A stretch of DNA of 64,000 bases from Heterodera schachtii (taxonomy: Eukaryota; Nematoda; Chromadorea; Rhabditida; Heteroderidae): assembly GCA_023374025.1 (NCBI GenBank), contig SIJG01000090.1, positions 273,533 through 337,532 of the forward strand, read 5' to 3'. The position numbers and the translations under genes are program-made. The notes beneath the pieces were generated by a model. That model made no database searches. It was not told the origin of the DNA and saw only the letters and a program-made list of their open reading frames with translations. This document shows positions 23,601-35,186 of this stretch, piece by piece; the first letter of the stretch is position 1; every line of letters begins with the position of its first letter.

Positions 23601-24571
23601 TTAAAATCAAAAAATTAAAAAAGAAATTTGTTGGGAACTAAGAAATTTCAAAGCGACAAGTTTAAAAAAAATATGAAAATTGCACAAAAACAGCATCAAT
23701 TGTCCGCCGAAGAGACGCCGTCAACTTCGGCGCGTACACCGACGACGACAACGGCACGGAAACGAACAAAATCATTGCTCAACTTTGGCACATGGGATGA
23801 ACGGTTTCCGTTGCGTGCTGAAATCACGCCAGTGTGGGCCATCGGATTGGCAATTGTGATAACCGTGGTAAAAAAAAAAGGGTTGGAGGTTGCAAAATGC
23901 CAAATTAAAAATGCAAATTTAAATGAAAATATTTTAAAAATGCCAAATTCGAAAAAATGAGTAATAAACAAATAAATTAAGTTTTATGAAATTTTATTTT
24001 ATGAAATTCCGTATTAAGTAACCTTAAATATTAATTTAAGCAAAATAAATTGGGTTAATTTTTAAATAAATTTAAACAAATTTAAATTTTTTTTAAATTT
24101 AATTATATAAAATATTTAAATATTCCCATTTTTTTAGATTTGTCTTGGCCTTATCGCTTCTCTGTTCTGCGCATTTTTCTGCTACAGAAGGCATAAGTGA
24201 GTTTAAAATAAAAATTTAGAAACTAAACGCCAAAATTCGGCAATTTTTAGTGAAAATTTAAATTTAAAAATTCCTTGGCCGGCAATTAAAAAGTGCCATT
24301 AATCCCAATACTCGAATACTTGTCGGATTCGGGATTTTGAATTATCGAAAATTTCGGCATCGCACTCATGCGATGGATTTAACCATCAAAATCGAGTGCC
24401 GGGAATCTCGAGCAGTTTAATCCGCAACTTTTTGAGTAGGGCACTGCCAAAAATATGTCCCGCCATTTTTGGCACTAATTTTTCAAATTTTTTTTTAGAT
24501 TGCGCATGCGAACATTGGACTTCACCGGGCCAAAGAAAATGCCGACTTTGCACGCTTTCAACCCGTCATAA
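20669..24571 (+). CDS. Multi-exon single-pass membrane protein gene, 5' end not found
   Basis: Exons: 20669-20808 (hydrophobic KSVLIFFVIVIIISA, a signal peptide or anchor, then Cys-containing sequence), 20860-20986 (SANLQQCLQQCCARP), 22222-22440, 23057-23248 (acidic low-complexity stalk with QQDDEEDDGQ), 23694-23867 (Thr/Ser-rich, then WDERFPLRAEITPVWAIGLA), 24138-24196 (rest of the membrane helix, LGLIASLFCAFFCYRRHK) and 24499-24571 (short basic tail ending HAFNPS, TAA). Donors and acceptors are GT/AG throughout. Phases agree except between exons 2 and 3: exon 3 read in the phase set by exon 2 gives SPAFCHCPLGQQQQKQ and a stop, while the frame joining exon 4 is NCALFECPAGANSECALTD. Either an exon is missing or there is a frameshift in the CAG run. 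The layout suggests a type I surface protein with an EGF/LDLa-like cysteine part. Family unknown. Confidence 0.5.
22470..23040. repeat. Dispersed array of CTGATCAG-like palindromes in an intron
   Basis: This intron of the membrane-protein gene contains ten TGATCA sites (at about 22583, 22681, 22699, 22722, 22868, 22897, 22929, 22970, 23008 and 23029) plus many one-base variants such as TAATCAG, TTATCAG and AGATCAG. They are mostly preceded by CTC or CT. The rest of the intron sequence differs between copies, so it is not a simple tandem repeat. A few more sites lie just upstream (22140-22200). Confidence 0.75.
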
Positions 24572-24784
24572 TTGAGGAGCCGAGGACGGCACCCGATTTT
24601 TGGGCCGCTAAAATTGACCAATTTGATGATCCAAAATATTACGGGTTTAAAAAAACGCAAAAATTTATTATTTTTAATTGGTGAAGCGGAAATTTTGGCC
24701 AAAAATTTAACAATTTGATTGAAATTAGAACCATTTTTGTGTTCCGCTTCACATTTGTTCCTTTTTTGCTTCTGTTTGGTCAGA

Positions 24785-25007
24785 TGTTCGAGAATGTCTT
24801 TGACTCGAGAAAAGTCTCGGGATTTTTTCGGCATCACTCTCAACTCCCGGGAGACATTGTCGAGACTGGACTCGAGTCTCGTGTCTCGGCAAAATTTTTT
24901 GTCTTGACTATCATTGCACGCAATTGGATTTTCAATTACGGAAACCCGTAATCTGTAACTCCAAAAACCGTAAATTCAGTACTCCGTAATTGCGTGCAGC
25001 CCTGATA
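24785..25007. repeat. CGAGACTC-type arm and small inverted repeat
   Basis: 24785-24890 is a run of GACTCGAG/GTCTCGGG motifs like the arms of the element at 4066-4987. It is followed by a short inverted repeat: TTGCACGCAATT (24914-24925) faces AATTGCGTGCAGCCCTG (24988-25004). The CAGGGCTGCACGC reading from the other strand is hAT-like. No target duplication was found, so these are fragments. Confidence 0.45.
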
Positions 25008-25114
25008 TGGAACTAATGTTCAGCAGCAGTCTCGCCCTCATCCCCCTATAAATTCAACCAACACAAACGAATGGATATTTTCCCGTCACATTTTATTACT
25101 ATTCCTTTTTTCTC

Positions 25115-25423
25115 TTGGTTATCTTCAATGAATTCTCAATGGGCGATGGTTTCAACAATGGCAGCTCTCCTAAACCGGCGGGGCACAAGGTGGCTAATTA
25201 CATTCAAATGATTACACCGAGACCTGGAGGGATGACGCTTGGCGCCTCGTTGAGGTCGAGATGTTTCTGGCAAGGAAACGGTGTGCATGGTGCACTTAAG
25301 TACAGCGAAACAAGTGCCTTACCCTTCATATTCGGTTTTTTGACCACTTCGCACCAGCAAATTGCCCCCGGTGTAATTGTAGAGAAATATTTCTCGAGAT
25401 TACGGCAACGTCCCTTTATTTAA
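25115..25423 (+). CDS. Hypothetical ORF, possible exon
   Basis: A plus-strand frame of 102 codons with normal composition (GDGFNNGSSPKPAGHKVANY, then NGVHGALKYSETSALPFIFG) in a GC-richer patch. No domain is recognised. The minus strand is less open. A start at 25115 is not supported by any context, and the frame could be an exon of the next gene or a remnant. Confidence 0.3.
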   Translation: MVIFNEFSMGDGFNNGSSPKPAGHKVANYIQMITPRPGGMTLGASLRSRCFWQGNGVHGALKYSETSALPFIFGFLTTSHQQIAPGVIVEKYFSRLRQRPFI

Positions 25424-25734
25424 ATGTGTGCTGTACAACTGCCTTAACTGCTGCAAAAAATCCCAAATTTTCAAATTTATGGCAATATGTTGTTTTTTGT
25501 GTGTTACTTTTTATTCCTTAAAAATTTTATTGCTCATATTGTTTATTAATTAATTAGTTATTTCATTTTTCAGTATATTGATGATTTCAAAACGCAAAAC
25601 TTCCAAAATCTGCTAATTTTTGCTGTGGAAAAATCTTCTAAAATGGCTATTTTAGCCTAACGGTACAGCCGTACCTCCAAAAAATATTTTTCATAAAAAA
25701 TGGCTCAAAATCGCAAACATTAAATGCTCAAAAA

Positions 25735-25950
25735 TTTTACAGATGCACTTAAATTTTCAAAATTTTCCCGGCGGACTATCGGCGCCGTCGATTGCAAGAT
25801 TGAGAAGAAGCAGAAATGCTCAGTCAGCACCGTTGGCACCCAAACAACGGACAACAGCTGCAGCGGCAATGACGGGGACGGTGCACCGAAACGAAAACGC
25901 ATCGCCAGCCAAAGGCCTATACTACACGTTACCAGCAATTTTTTAGTGGT
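25735..25950 (+). CDS. Possible exon, frame ambiguous
   Basis: An acceptor TTTTTACAG ends at about 25741 and the following 200 bases are GC-rich and open in two plus frames. One gives CKIEKKQKCSVSTVGTQTTD and GAPKRKRIASQRPILHVTSN, the other NENASPAKGLYYTLPAIF and a stop. A donor GTAAAA follows at about 25949. It may be an upstream exon of the small membrane-protein gene at 26198, or part of another gene. Confidence 0.35.
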
Positions 25951-26197
25951 AAAAACACCTAAAATTTTTGCGCGTAATTATTGCCTAGTAGTAAAGGAAC
26001 AATAAAACCTGAAAATTAAAAAAACAAACAATGAATAAGGCAAGAATTTGCGTACGACCGCTGATGAGTATTTAAACAACAATTGAACAAAAGTATGCCC
26101 ATAAACTCATGCTTTATTTGAATAAAAGGGCCTCGGATACTTTCACATGACGCTCCAAATTTTCAATAAACTAAAATTTTGTTTTTTTAAGCAAAAA

Positions 26198-26753
26198 ATG
26201 AGAATTGAGCCCGGAAATTATAATTTTGAAGGTGGTGAGAAAACGAGAAGCGATGTGCTAGAATGGGCTCATGCGCAGGTAAGTATCCCCAAAAATTCGG
26301 AGTGCCACCACCGATCATCCTTTTAAAAATTGAATTTTCAGCACACATCAAGAAGAAACAACAAATTAGTGCTTCTTCTTTTTCTTCTGGCGTTGGGTCT
26401 TGGAATTGCAGGCCTTATTCAGGGTACATTCCTAATTTTTTGAGTTATACCATCAAAAAATTTCCATCAAGTGTAGGGTGCAAACTAATAATAATATTTA
26501 ATTTCACATTTCGCGCACCTCAGGCATCGACGGGGGACGCTCCTCCCAACTGTCATTCCCGAGACGCGTTTTGAACAGACAGATGATGAACCTGAGATGC
26601 GACAGAACACGCAGTTACGAAGCCCGAAAAGTTTGTCAAAGAAGAGGACAGCACTCCAGAAAGCTTCAAATGTATTTGATTTCAGTGCGAGAAGAGAAAT
26701 TTGGGAATTTTTTCGTTAATATGATTAAAAAATTTGTATGCATAAATTTTTAA
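26198..26753 (+). CDS. Small three-exon membrane protein (130 aa)
   Basis: Exons 26198-26278, 26342-26423 and 26524-26753, all with GT/AG borders (GTAAGT, TTTTCAG, GTACAT, CCTCAG) and matching phases 0, 1. The N-terminal 27 residues are polar (MRIEPGNYNF...), exon 2 gives a short basic stretch and a strong hydrophobic helix (NNKLVLLLFLLALGLGIAGL), and exon 3 is very basic (RRVLNRQMMNLRCDRTRSYE, then RKVCQRRGQHSRKLQ). It should be a type II single-pass membrane protein, or a secreted one if the helix is cleaved. No family is recognised. It is duplicated in tandem 0.8 kb downstream, where the copy is broken. Confidence 0.6.
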
Positions 26754-26991
26754 TGCCTTTTCAATTTTTATGGCTTTAAGTCGTTTTGTGTAATTTGTGC
26801 CTTTTATGCCATTTAAATAATATTCGTGCCTAAAAATCCGGCTATGTAAATATTACAGTTTCTAAGGAAGAAAAATCATAAACAGAAAAATTGAACATTT
26901 CGCCATATATTTGAAAACATGGCCTCGGATATTTTCACAGGACGCTCCAAATGTTCAATAAATTAAAATTTTGTTTTTTGTTAAGAAAAAA

Positions 26992-27440
26992 ATGAGAATT
27001 GAGCCCGGAAATTATAATTTTGAAGGTGTGAGAAGACGACAAGTGATGTGCTAGAATGGGATCATGCGCAGGTAAGTATCCCCAAAAATACGGAGTGCAA
27101 CCACCGGTCAGCCTATTAAAAATTGAATTTTCAGTGCACATCAAGAAGCAACAACAAATTTGTGCTTCTTCTTTTTCTTTTGGCGTTGGGTCTTGGAATT
27201 GCAGGCCTTATTATGGGTAAATTCCTAATTTTTTTGAGTTATATCATGAAAAAATTGTCATCAAGGGGGGAGGGTGCAAACTAATATTGATATTTAATTT
27301 CAGATTTCGCGCACCTCAGGCACTTTTCGACGTGGTACTCGACGAGGTTACGCTCCTTCCAACCGTCATCCCAGAGATGCGTCTTAATAGACAGATGATG
27401 AACCACAGATGCGGCAGAACATGCAGTTATGAAGACTGAA
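26992..27440 (+). pseudogene. Frameshifted tandem copy of the small membrane-protein gene
   Basis: About 500 bp from 26897 repeats the upstream copy, including promoter-proximal sequence, ATG, exon borders and introns. In exon 1 the copy lacks one base net (GGTGTGAGAAGACGAC against GGTGGTGAGAAAACGAG), which leads to a TAG within 21 codons. Exon 2 still encodes the same hydrophobic helix (LVLLLFLLALGLGIAGL) and exon 3 is diverged and rearranged near its start. It is likely inactive. Confidence 0.6.
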
Positions 27441-27933
27441 ATTTTTGTGAAAGAAAATTACAACTTACGCTCAAGAAAACCGTTATGTTTTTTTCATTTG
27501 TCAATGAGAAAAAAATTTAAAATTTTGCTGTTAATTTTATAAAAATTTTTGGTCAATAAAATTAATTTTTACTGCATTTTTTCAATTTTAGCAGTAAAGA
27601 GGAAAATTAAAAACAACAAACATGAGAAATAAAAAAATAAAAACAAACCAATGAAAGTAACAACAATTTTATGTTTCTTCTTCTTCTTTTGGCTCCTTGT
27701 CTCGGATTTCTAATTCTTTCATGAAAAAAGTAAGAACTTTTTTTTGCAGAAAAATTTATTTGTTTTATAATCTTTCAAAGTGCCTGAAAAAAATTCTTGA
27801 ACCGGTGTGGTTCAAATTTGTCAAAACGGTTTTTCCGGTTTTTACATACCCAAAAACCTTTTTTTTTGAATGCACACCTAATATTGAAAATTGACAAAAA
27901 TGTTCTCATAAAAATCAGTTAATCTTTATCATA
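27441..27933. other. AT-rich non-coding stretch
   Basis: Downstream of the broken copy only AT-rich sequence is seen; the plus ORF at 27697-27894 is Phe/Lys-rich and has no coding support. Confidence 0.4.
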
Positions 27934-27940
27934 TAGGATG

Positions 27941-28297
27941 CGGTAGGGGCCAGTTGAGTCTGAGCCAAGCTTAAAACATCAACTTTTTTCTTTGTTGATC
28001 AAATTTTATAAATTTAGTATAATTGGAAAGCCCTATGTTTAGAAGCCGTTGAAAAGTTATTTCTAAGCGATTGAACAACCCAAAAAAAAGTTGCAACAAT
28101 AAAACCACAATAAGTCAGAATTTTTGCATGTTTTTATTTATAAGTTTTTTACATGTCGGTTTATCTTTGTGATTTTTGGGAAGTCAATAGAGAGTGTTAA
28201 AAGCTTTAGAATGATACCAAGTTTGTTGAATTTTCCAAAAAGAAAAAAGTTATATAACATTTTAAACTTGGCTCAGACGCAACTGGCCCGCTCCGTT
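27941..28297. mobile_element. MITE, 357 bp, with ~30-bp TIRs and TAGGATG duplication
   Basis: The termini are inverted: GGGGCCAGTTGAGTCTGAGC on the left and GCTCAGACGCAACTGGCCCG on the right. The flanks carry TAGGATG on both sides (27934-27940 and 28298-28304). The interior is AT-rich without a transposase. Degenerate relatives of the arm sequence (GACGCAGTTGGCTC, GAAGTTGGCCCG) occur at 58560-58620. Confidence 0.65.
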
Positions 28298-28382
28298 TAG
28301 GATGAGCCAAAGCACATTCTTGCGATGTTCCAAATCAGCAAATAAATTTATTTAATTAAAAAATAAGCCCATTATTATTTAG

Positions 28383-28960
28383 GCGAAAAATTGGGGTGGA
28401 AGGCCGGATGGATGAATTTTGTTTTGGGGCCATTCTTTCCTTCATTTTGGCCCCTGATGCTTTTGCTCCAACAGCATTTTCAGCTCTCACAGCTATTTTC
28501 GATCAGGCATTACATTCCCCTCCTCTCATATTCGAGTGCCCTCGCTCGAGTTATTTGGGCGAAAAATTGGGGTGGAAGGCCGGGTTTGAACCGCCGCTCG
28601 GGGCCCTCAGCTTAATGAGATTTGCTAATCGCACATCCCTATAGTTTTTGATACCTTTTCAACTTTCAATTTTTCATTTTTTGAGTGTCCTTTTAACTCC
28701 AATTTTGTCTCTTTTTATTTTAATAAAGCTTAACTTTTCATGTTTATTTGTTTTGGTTTGAGTTTATGACATATTTTATTGGCCAAACTATCAAAAACCC
28801 AAATTCGAATAAAAAAATTTTCTTTTTTCCTTATAAAAATGCAATTCTTCGGGAATCTGCTGCTGCTGGGGTGTCCGCTATTTAGGCGAAAAATTGGGGT
28901 GGAAGGCCGGGTTTGAACCGCCGCTCGGGGCCCTCAGCCATTACACCCATAAAGCCCTCT
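28383..28960. repeat. tRNA-related repeat, three partial copies
   Basis: The block GCGAAAAATTGGGGTGGAAG, followed by GCCGG, occurs at 28383, 28559 and 28885. The second and third copies continue into TTTGAACCGCCG and GGGGCCCTCAG. Read from the minus strand this is a B-box-like GGTTCAAACC with tRNA-like 3' sequence and, in the third copy, an upstream GGGTGTAATGG. It looks like a tRNA-derived SINE or tRNA pseudogene family. The 200 bases after the second copy repeat at 31787-32030. Confidence 0.45.
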
Positions 28961-29689
28961 CCTCAAAAAAGTAATGAGATTTAAATTTTTACGAATTTGA
29001 TAAATTTCTTCAGATTATCATTCTTGGAAGATACCATTAATAAATCGAAATTAATATAATAGTTATAGCAGATATCTAATGAAAATAACAACTTAAATTT
29101 ATTGCCGAGTTGAATTGAAATTTTTTTTAAGTGTATTAACTTTTCAAATAATTTTCATATTAGAAAGCTGCCAAACTAATAATAATTCTGGAATTTTATT
29201 TTTTCTTATTATAATTTATAAAATTTGCATTTGTTACGCAACATGTTGCCTATTTCATTAAATGCATTTTAAATTTGATTTGTAAATGATCGCGTTTATC
29301 GCATGTTATGTAGCATTTCCATTGTAACCATTTTGCATTTGTCATAATTTTTGTTTTTTTAACGGCTTATTTATTTTCCATCAAATATGTAATTTACTTG
29401 CCATTACTTTTACCACCTTGGCAACTTATCATTGTTGAATTTTATTTTCCAGCTTATTTATATAATAAATTTGGACAAAATAAAATATTAAAATCAAAAA
29501 ATTATTTAATCTACTTAAATGGGTTTTTTCATTTATTAAAGTTTTCTGGTTTAATTACTTTTATTTAATGAATAAAAATAATTTTATTAACAATTTGCCA
29601 TATTAATAAGTCCATTTCATAATAGTTTAGTAAAATAAATAAATATTATTATTTAATTATAATAGAATTTGTCAAGTGATCGACATTTA
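28961..29689. other. AT-rich non-coding stretch
   Basis: No supported ORF, repeat end or RNA gene; A/T homopolymers dominate. Confidence 0.4.
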
Positions 29690-32600
29690 AGACCAAAATT
29701 TTTTCTTAAAATAGGTAAAAAAAATCGAGACCGAGCTGGGCCGAGGAAAGTAAATAATTCTTTTAGTGCTAATATATTTCAAAAATATTGGTTTTTTCAA
29801 CAGTAAGACTTAAAAATTAATGCCGAAATAAAATGGGAATTTAAGAAAATTATTAAATTATAAAACCGAAATTCATTTTTGAATATTACAAGAAAAGTTG
29901 CGTATTCCATTATAAAAGATTTGGTCGAATTGTTAGGTTTTTTCAGATTATTTTAAAATTTTACCGAAATTGATTGCCCTAAGCTTTCTCTCGGTAGGTA
30001 GCACATGACATTCTCGAAAACTTTCGAGAATATCTAAGTTTTGTTAGGTCTATAGAATTTTGTCTGACGACGACAGACACGATATTATTCTTAAATATAA
30101 ATGAAAAGATGAATTTTTGTTTTCTCTTTTATTTTTCCTAATGTCAGTATTTGTCTTTTTTGCATTTAAAAACCCGGAGACCGTAAGAAAAGAAAATTCT
30201 TTTTCAGCAAAATAAAACCTATTATGAAATAGAGCCAAAAATCCAATAAAATTTCCCGATACAGACTCCCTCAAACTTTTTTTTTCTTCAAAACTATAAA
30301 AAATTTTGTCCCTCAAAACTTTTTTTTTTCAAAACTAAAAAATTTTGAATTCATTATTTCTATGTTCTTTTTTCCATTGCTTTGTATTACAAAAAGTAGA
30401 GCAATAAAAAAAAACATTTTAACTTTTCATAAGAAAATTTTCTTTTTTTTGATGCACACCGACTAATTTTTATGTTTTTAATAAAATAATTTTTTTTTCA
30501 TTTATTTTATTTTTTGTCTAGATCAAAGTTGATGATTGTTGATCGTTTTTTATATATTTATTGTTTATTAAAATAAAATAATGAATTATATTAATGCTAA
30601 ATGGGCCCATAATGACGAAAAACCCGAACATGGACATAGGTAAAAATTTAAAAATTAAGCCAAATTTGTTTTGAACAATCAAAATGATTTTTTAAAAAAT
30701 CCATTTTAATAAAACTCCTTTTTATATATTGTTAGATAAACATTTTTTAAATAAATATTTAAACATTTTTGGTTCATTTTATTTTGGAAAAAACCAATAA
30801 AAAATATTTTGGATAATTAAACTATTAAATTTAAAAATCATTAATTTTTGTTTTAATGAAATTATGAAAAAGCTAGAAAATTGTTACAGAAATTACAGTA
30901 CGCACCCACCGTTTGTTATCGAAGAAAAATTGAATGAAACAGTTGCACAAAAAGGAGAAAAATGCATTTGCGACGCAATATTTGAAAAAAATTTTAATAA
31001 TTTAATTTTTAAGTCAATATTTTTATTCCATTTGTTGTAAATTGTAAATATTGATTTTTGCTCACTTTTATGTAATTCTCATAAAATTTGCTTATTTTCA
31101 TTTGCGGATGCTCATTTTTCATATTATAAAAAGCGTTCTATATTTGCTATTTTCTCTTTTGTTATTTTTAATTTTTCTTAATATAATATTTATTTATTTA
31201 ATTATTTTTAACCTTTCTTTACCGGAAATTAATTTTTTTCTTCAAAAGATTCATTTTTAAAATTTTATTTTATTTTATTTTTTTAATTTTTAATTACTTC
31301 CAATTTAAAATTTAATTCCTTTTTCAACCGTGCCAAATTCGATTTTCTGGTGTTTTTAATTTCTTTGAAATTTCTTCCAATTTCTTACCTTCTTCTTTTA
31401 GTTTTTAGGGATAGAAATTATTTTTACTTAGAATCGAGAACCGAGACCGAGACTGACGCAGAAGTCTCAACATCGAACTAACGATTTTTTGTTTTAAAAA
31501 AATTTTTGCGTCGCACTATTTTCAAAAAAAAAAAATTTTTTTTTCTATTGCATTTCTTCGCTTTATAAAACTGAATTATTATTATATTATTAGTATTATT
31601 TATTTATTTAACAAATTTTTTGGAAAAATGCGATTTATTGAGAGACTTTCGCCAAAAAATGACTAGTTTTGCGATTTTGAGACAATTGGCGACCGTTTTT
31701 ACATTAAAAAAGCTTTTTTTGCGGCGCGTTTTTTTCAAAAAAAAAAAAATCTTTTTTTTTAAGTGAGTGCGATAAAATTTTGTAATTTTAATGAAATTTG
31801 CTAATCGCACATCACTATAGTTTTAGATACCTTTTCAACATTTCAATTTTTCATTTTTTGAGTGTCCTTTTAACTCCAATTTTGTCCCTTTGATTTTAAT
31901 AAAGCTTAACTTTTCATGTTTATTTGTTTTGGTTTGAGTTTATGACATATTTTATTGGCCAAACTATCAAAAACCCAAATTCGAATAAAAAATTTTCTTT
32001 TTTCCTTATAAAAATGCAATTCTTCGGGAATCATTATTTTAATTTTATTCTTTTGATTCATTCATTCAATTATTAGGTCACAATTTTGCCAAAATAAATT
32101 GCGAAATTCAAATATAAATTATTCTATGGGTCATCTCATTTTGCCGCAATTTATTTTTAATTGACCCTAAAAATATGTAAGCAAAATCAACAGAAGAATG
32201 AATGCTCAATTTTACAAATAAAATTGGAATATTGACATTTGATATAACATTAAAATAATAATTTTAAAAAATTTTTAAAGGAATTTCGTGAAAAGTGTGC
32301 CAAGATGGAAATGGACTTCTGCATTACTAATTTGGAACTCGAGAAAGTTGGCTTTTATTTTTTAGCCTCTCCAATTTTTAATTTTTTTTGTTGTGCCGCT
32401 TAAACTATATTTATTTTGAAAAATGTATTTAGAAATTGCTTGAAGAAAAGTTGAAACACAAAGAAATGATGCAAAAGACACTTTTGGAAAGAATTGGTCA
32501 ATTGGAAAAACAAATGAAACAGCAAAAGAAAGGAGAGCAAAGTGAATACGGTAATGAAAATTATTGTAGGAAAAATTAAATTTATTTACATATATAAAAT

Positions 32601-34480
32601 AAAAAATTTTCTTAACTTTTTGTTTAAGACATTGTTGAATGAAGAACTTTTGGCACAAATGGGCGAGATGGAAAAGCAACAGACAATGCTTAGTTCGAAA
32701 ATTGATGGGGTAAATTATTCATTTTAGGATTGTTAAATTTTAATTATTATTTGATTTTTATTAAAAATAATAAAATATTTTTACATAAATCAAAAACATT
32801 GAAATTGAGTTGGTGGCGCAACAAAAGGCAAATGGCGCCGTGGAGAGTGTTACCATAACAAAAATCAACAATGTATTGGAGGAACAGCAAAAGAAAATGG
32901 ACAATTTGATTGTCACTTTGAAGGAACGCACAAATGGTAAAAAATAAAATGATTTTAAATTACTAATTGATTCTTTTTAAAAATTAATTAATTAATTAAG
33001 CGACCACTTATAAAATTATAGGCAATTGAATAATATACCTTGATGTTTTTGACTAAATTAATATTTACTTTTTAAGAGCTTTTAAAAGCTGTTCATCCGA
33101 ATATTCCTCAGCCGATCATTGCCGAGGTTAAAAACTTGAAATTTTTAAATTAAAAAAAATAAATTTTTATTTTTAGAAATTTTCCAATCCTCAACAAAAT
33201 TGTTGGGATGTTAATGTCTGATTAATTTCTCACATTTTTAGCACCGTTTTCTTTGGATTTGCATTCAAAAACCAGGCAAAATTGGGAGCCAATTTTCTTC
33301 AACACCGGCACTTACGCACTCTTAAGCAATGGCGAATTTTGGGTTAACGGTTCGAGAATAGGAGAAGCCCAATACGCTTATGGTTGTGGTGATACTGTAG
33401 GCTTTGGCGTTCATTTGATCACTCGGCAATTAATTTTTACCAAAAATGGACTTCTTTCAGGTTTGTTAAACCAAATTATAAATTTTCATAATTTTTGTCG
33501 CTTTTATAAATAAAAAGCTTTAATATTTTGTTTCTCAGATATCGCCGATTTGTTGGTCGATTCTTCCTTTTCTGTCGATTTACTTTTTCCATTAATTTCT
33601 TGGGTTCTGTTGGTGACAAAATTGAGGCAAACTTTGGGCCCAATTTCAAATTCGATTTGGCCACTTTCTGAAGGAACGGAAATCAATAAATCTGATCATT
33701 TTTGCTGATTTAAAGATCCTTGTTAACAGTCATTTATCATAATGATTGATATTGAATAATGTAAAATTTGTTCTATTCTTTTATTATTTATCTTTTAATA
33801 AAAACCCATTAATTTGGTAATGAATTCAGCAAAAACAAATTTTTTTTATATAAGATTTATTATACACATATAAAATTGTTTTTAAAATTAATATTCAATA
33901 TAGATGCTCACGAGTCTCGGTTTCAACTCGAAAAAATCTCTGTTTTGATCTTTCAGTCTTGGGTTTTTTATCTCAGTCTTCGAGACCGAGAATTTTAGTT
34001 AATTTATATGAATTTAATTGAAAATTTGAACCAATTTTTGGATGAAATATTTGGCAAAAAATGGGAAAATGAAAATATGGTAAAAAAAAGTGATAAAAAA
34101 AATTCATTTTCAAACTGAAATAAAGAAAAAGGGAAATATTCAGCAAAAATTCTTGTAAAAATTGACCATAAATTTGTGGAAAATTTGGATCCAATCGGCG
34201 GTTAACATGAATGGATAATTAAAATCCAGTATATTTTTAGTGAAAAAAATGCATATTTGTCATTCAAATTATTGGCACCATTTACTGCGAAGCATAAAAC
34301 AAATATGGCGAAAAGCATTATGAAATAATGAGTGGGGTTTTAGAAAAAAATTCATTTTAAAATTGAATCAATTGTAAATATTATTTTATCTCTTAAACTG
34401 GAAGTCATATTAATTTTAAAAAATAATTAAAAGAGTTTCAATTTGTTCTCTTTAAAATGGCGTTGGATTTCTCTTCTTCA
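29690..34480. repeat. Segmental duplication unit containing SPRY copy 1
   Basis: The sequence from about 29,690 (TCGAGACCGAGCTGGGCCGA) to about 34,480 is collinear with 42,299-47,440, with indels. It includes the non-coding upstream region, the SPRY exons and a downstream segment with CGAGTCTCGG arms (33905-33990 here, 46770-46850 there). Copy 1 also contains an extra piece (31787-32030) shared with 28610-28858. The upstream part of copy 3 (from 58,620) matches only the last 0.3 kb before the gene. Confidence 0.8.
32281..33672 (+). pseudogene. Coiled-coil/SPRY gene copy 1, broken
   Basis: Exons equivalent to 3 (32281-32346), 4 (32433-32550), 5 (from 32629), 6 (32810-32936), 7 (33078-33127), 8 (partial), 9 and 10 of copy 2 can be aligned. 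Exons 1 and 2 with the start codon are deleted, the flanking sequence joining directly at about 32209. Exon 5 has a TGA where copies 2 and 3 read lysine. Most of the first SPRY exon is gone (about 33220, also with a stop), and the last two exons carry frameshifts. The open stretch at 33253-33513 is just the second SPRY exon in a shifted frame. It is a pseudogene unless a shorter transcript is used. Confidence 0.8.
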
Positions 34481-34695
34481 GTCCAATTAAGTGCAAATTA
34501 AACCCGGGAGGATGGAAAGCGGCTTAAAGATTTTTCATTATAAGATAACAAAATGTATTTGGTGCTATGAAATTTCCTACTAATTTCTTTCAACCTGAAA
34601 AAGGGATGGAAAAGATTAAAAATGATGATATTATTTATGTTTTCTCGTATTTTGATTATTTTTGAGAAAAATCCTCAAAATTGACATTTCATAAT

Positions 34696-35072
34696 TAAGT
34701 GGTGCGATTTTTAATTTCATTTCATTTCTTTCTTCTTTTTTTTTTTTGCTCAATTGTTTTGAAGAAAGAGCACTAATTTGGCCTTTCGTCACTAAAATTG
34801 TTAAAATTCACTATTTTACTATTTAATCACTATTTTCATTACATTAGTTCGGAATTTTTGGAAAATTCATTAATAAAAATGCAATAAAGCCAAAAAATAA
34901 CCCCTAAGAATTGACCTAAAATGACATTTACAACAGCAAATGGTGAATAAAAATTATTTTTGCTCAATTTTTGGCTGAAAATTATGTTATTATTTTTCAC
35001 TATTTGTGACATTTTTACTAACTATTTTAATAAAACACAAGATTTTTTTCATCACTAAAAGTCGCATCCCTA
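34696..35072. mobile_element. hAT-like MITE, 377 bp
   Basis: The ends are TAAGTGGTGCGATTTTTA and, inverted, TAGGGATGCGACTTTTAGTG. They are flanked by TTCATAAT (34688-34695) and GTCATAAT (35073-35080), an 8-bp duplication with one mismatch. The interior is AT-rich with no transposase. A related left end (TAGGGTAGATTTTAGTGATG) starts at 49,683 and a similar one at about 39,377. Confidence 0.6.
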
Positions 35073-35186
35073 GTCATAATAATCTATTAATAAATCGCAT
35101 AAAATCGTGGAAAAATAAAATTCTTAAATTTTAGCAATAAAATTGAAAATAATGAATTTTAAAAGGAAAATTATTATTTTCATGCA

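Noticed and set aside
24499..24645. Alternative reading of the last exon of the membrane-protein gene (ENADFARFQPVIIEEPRTAP...)
   Set aside because: It is longer and well composed, but it does not match the phase of the preceding exon (ends with two bases). It is kept only as an alternative.
28391..28644. Plus-strand ORFs of 74-82 codons
   Set aside because: They run through two copies of the tRNA-related repeat, and neither frame has splice support.
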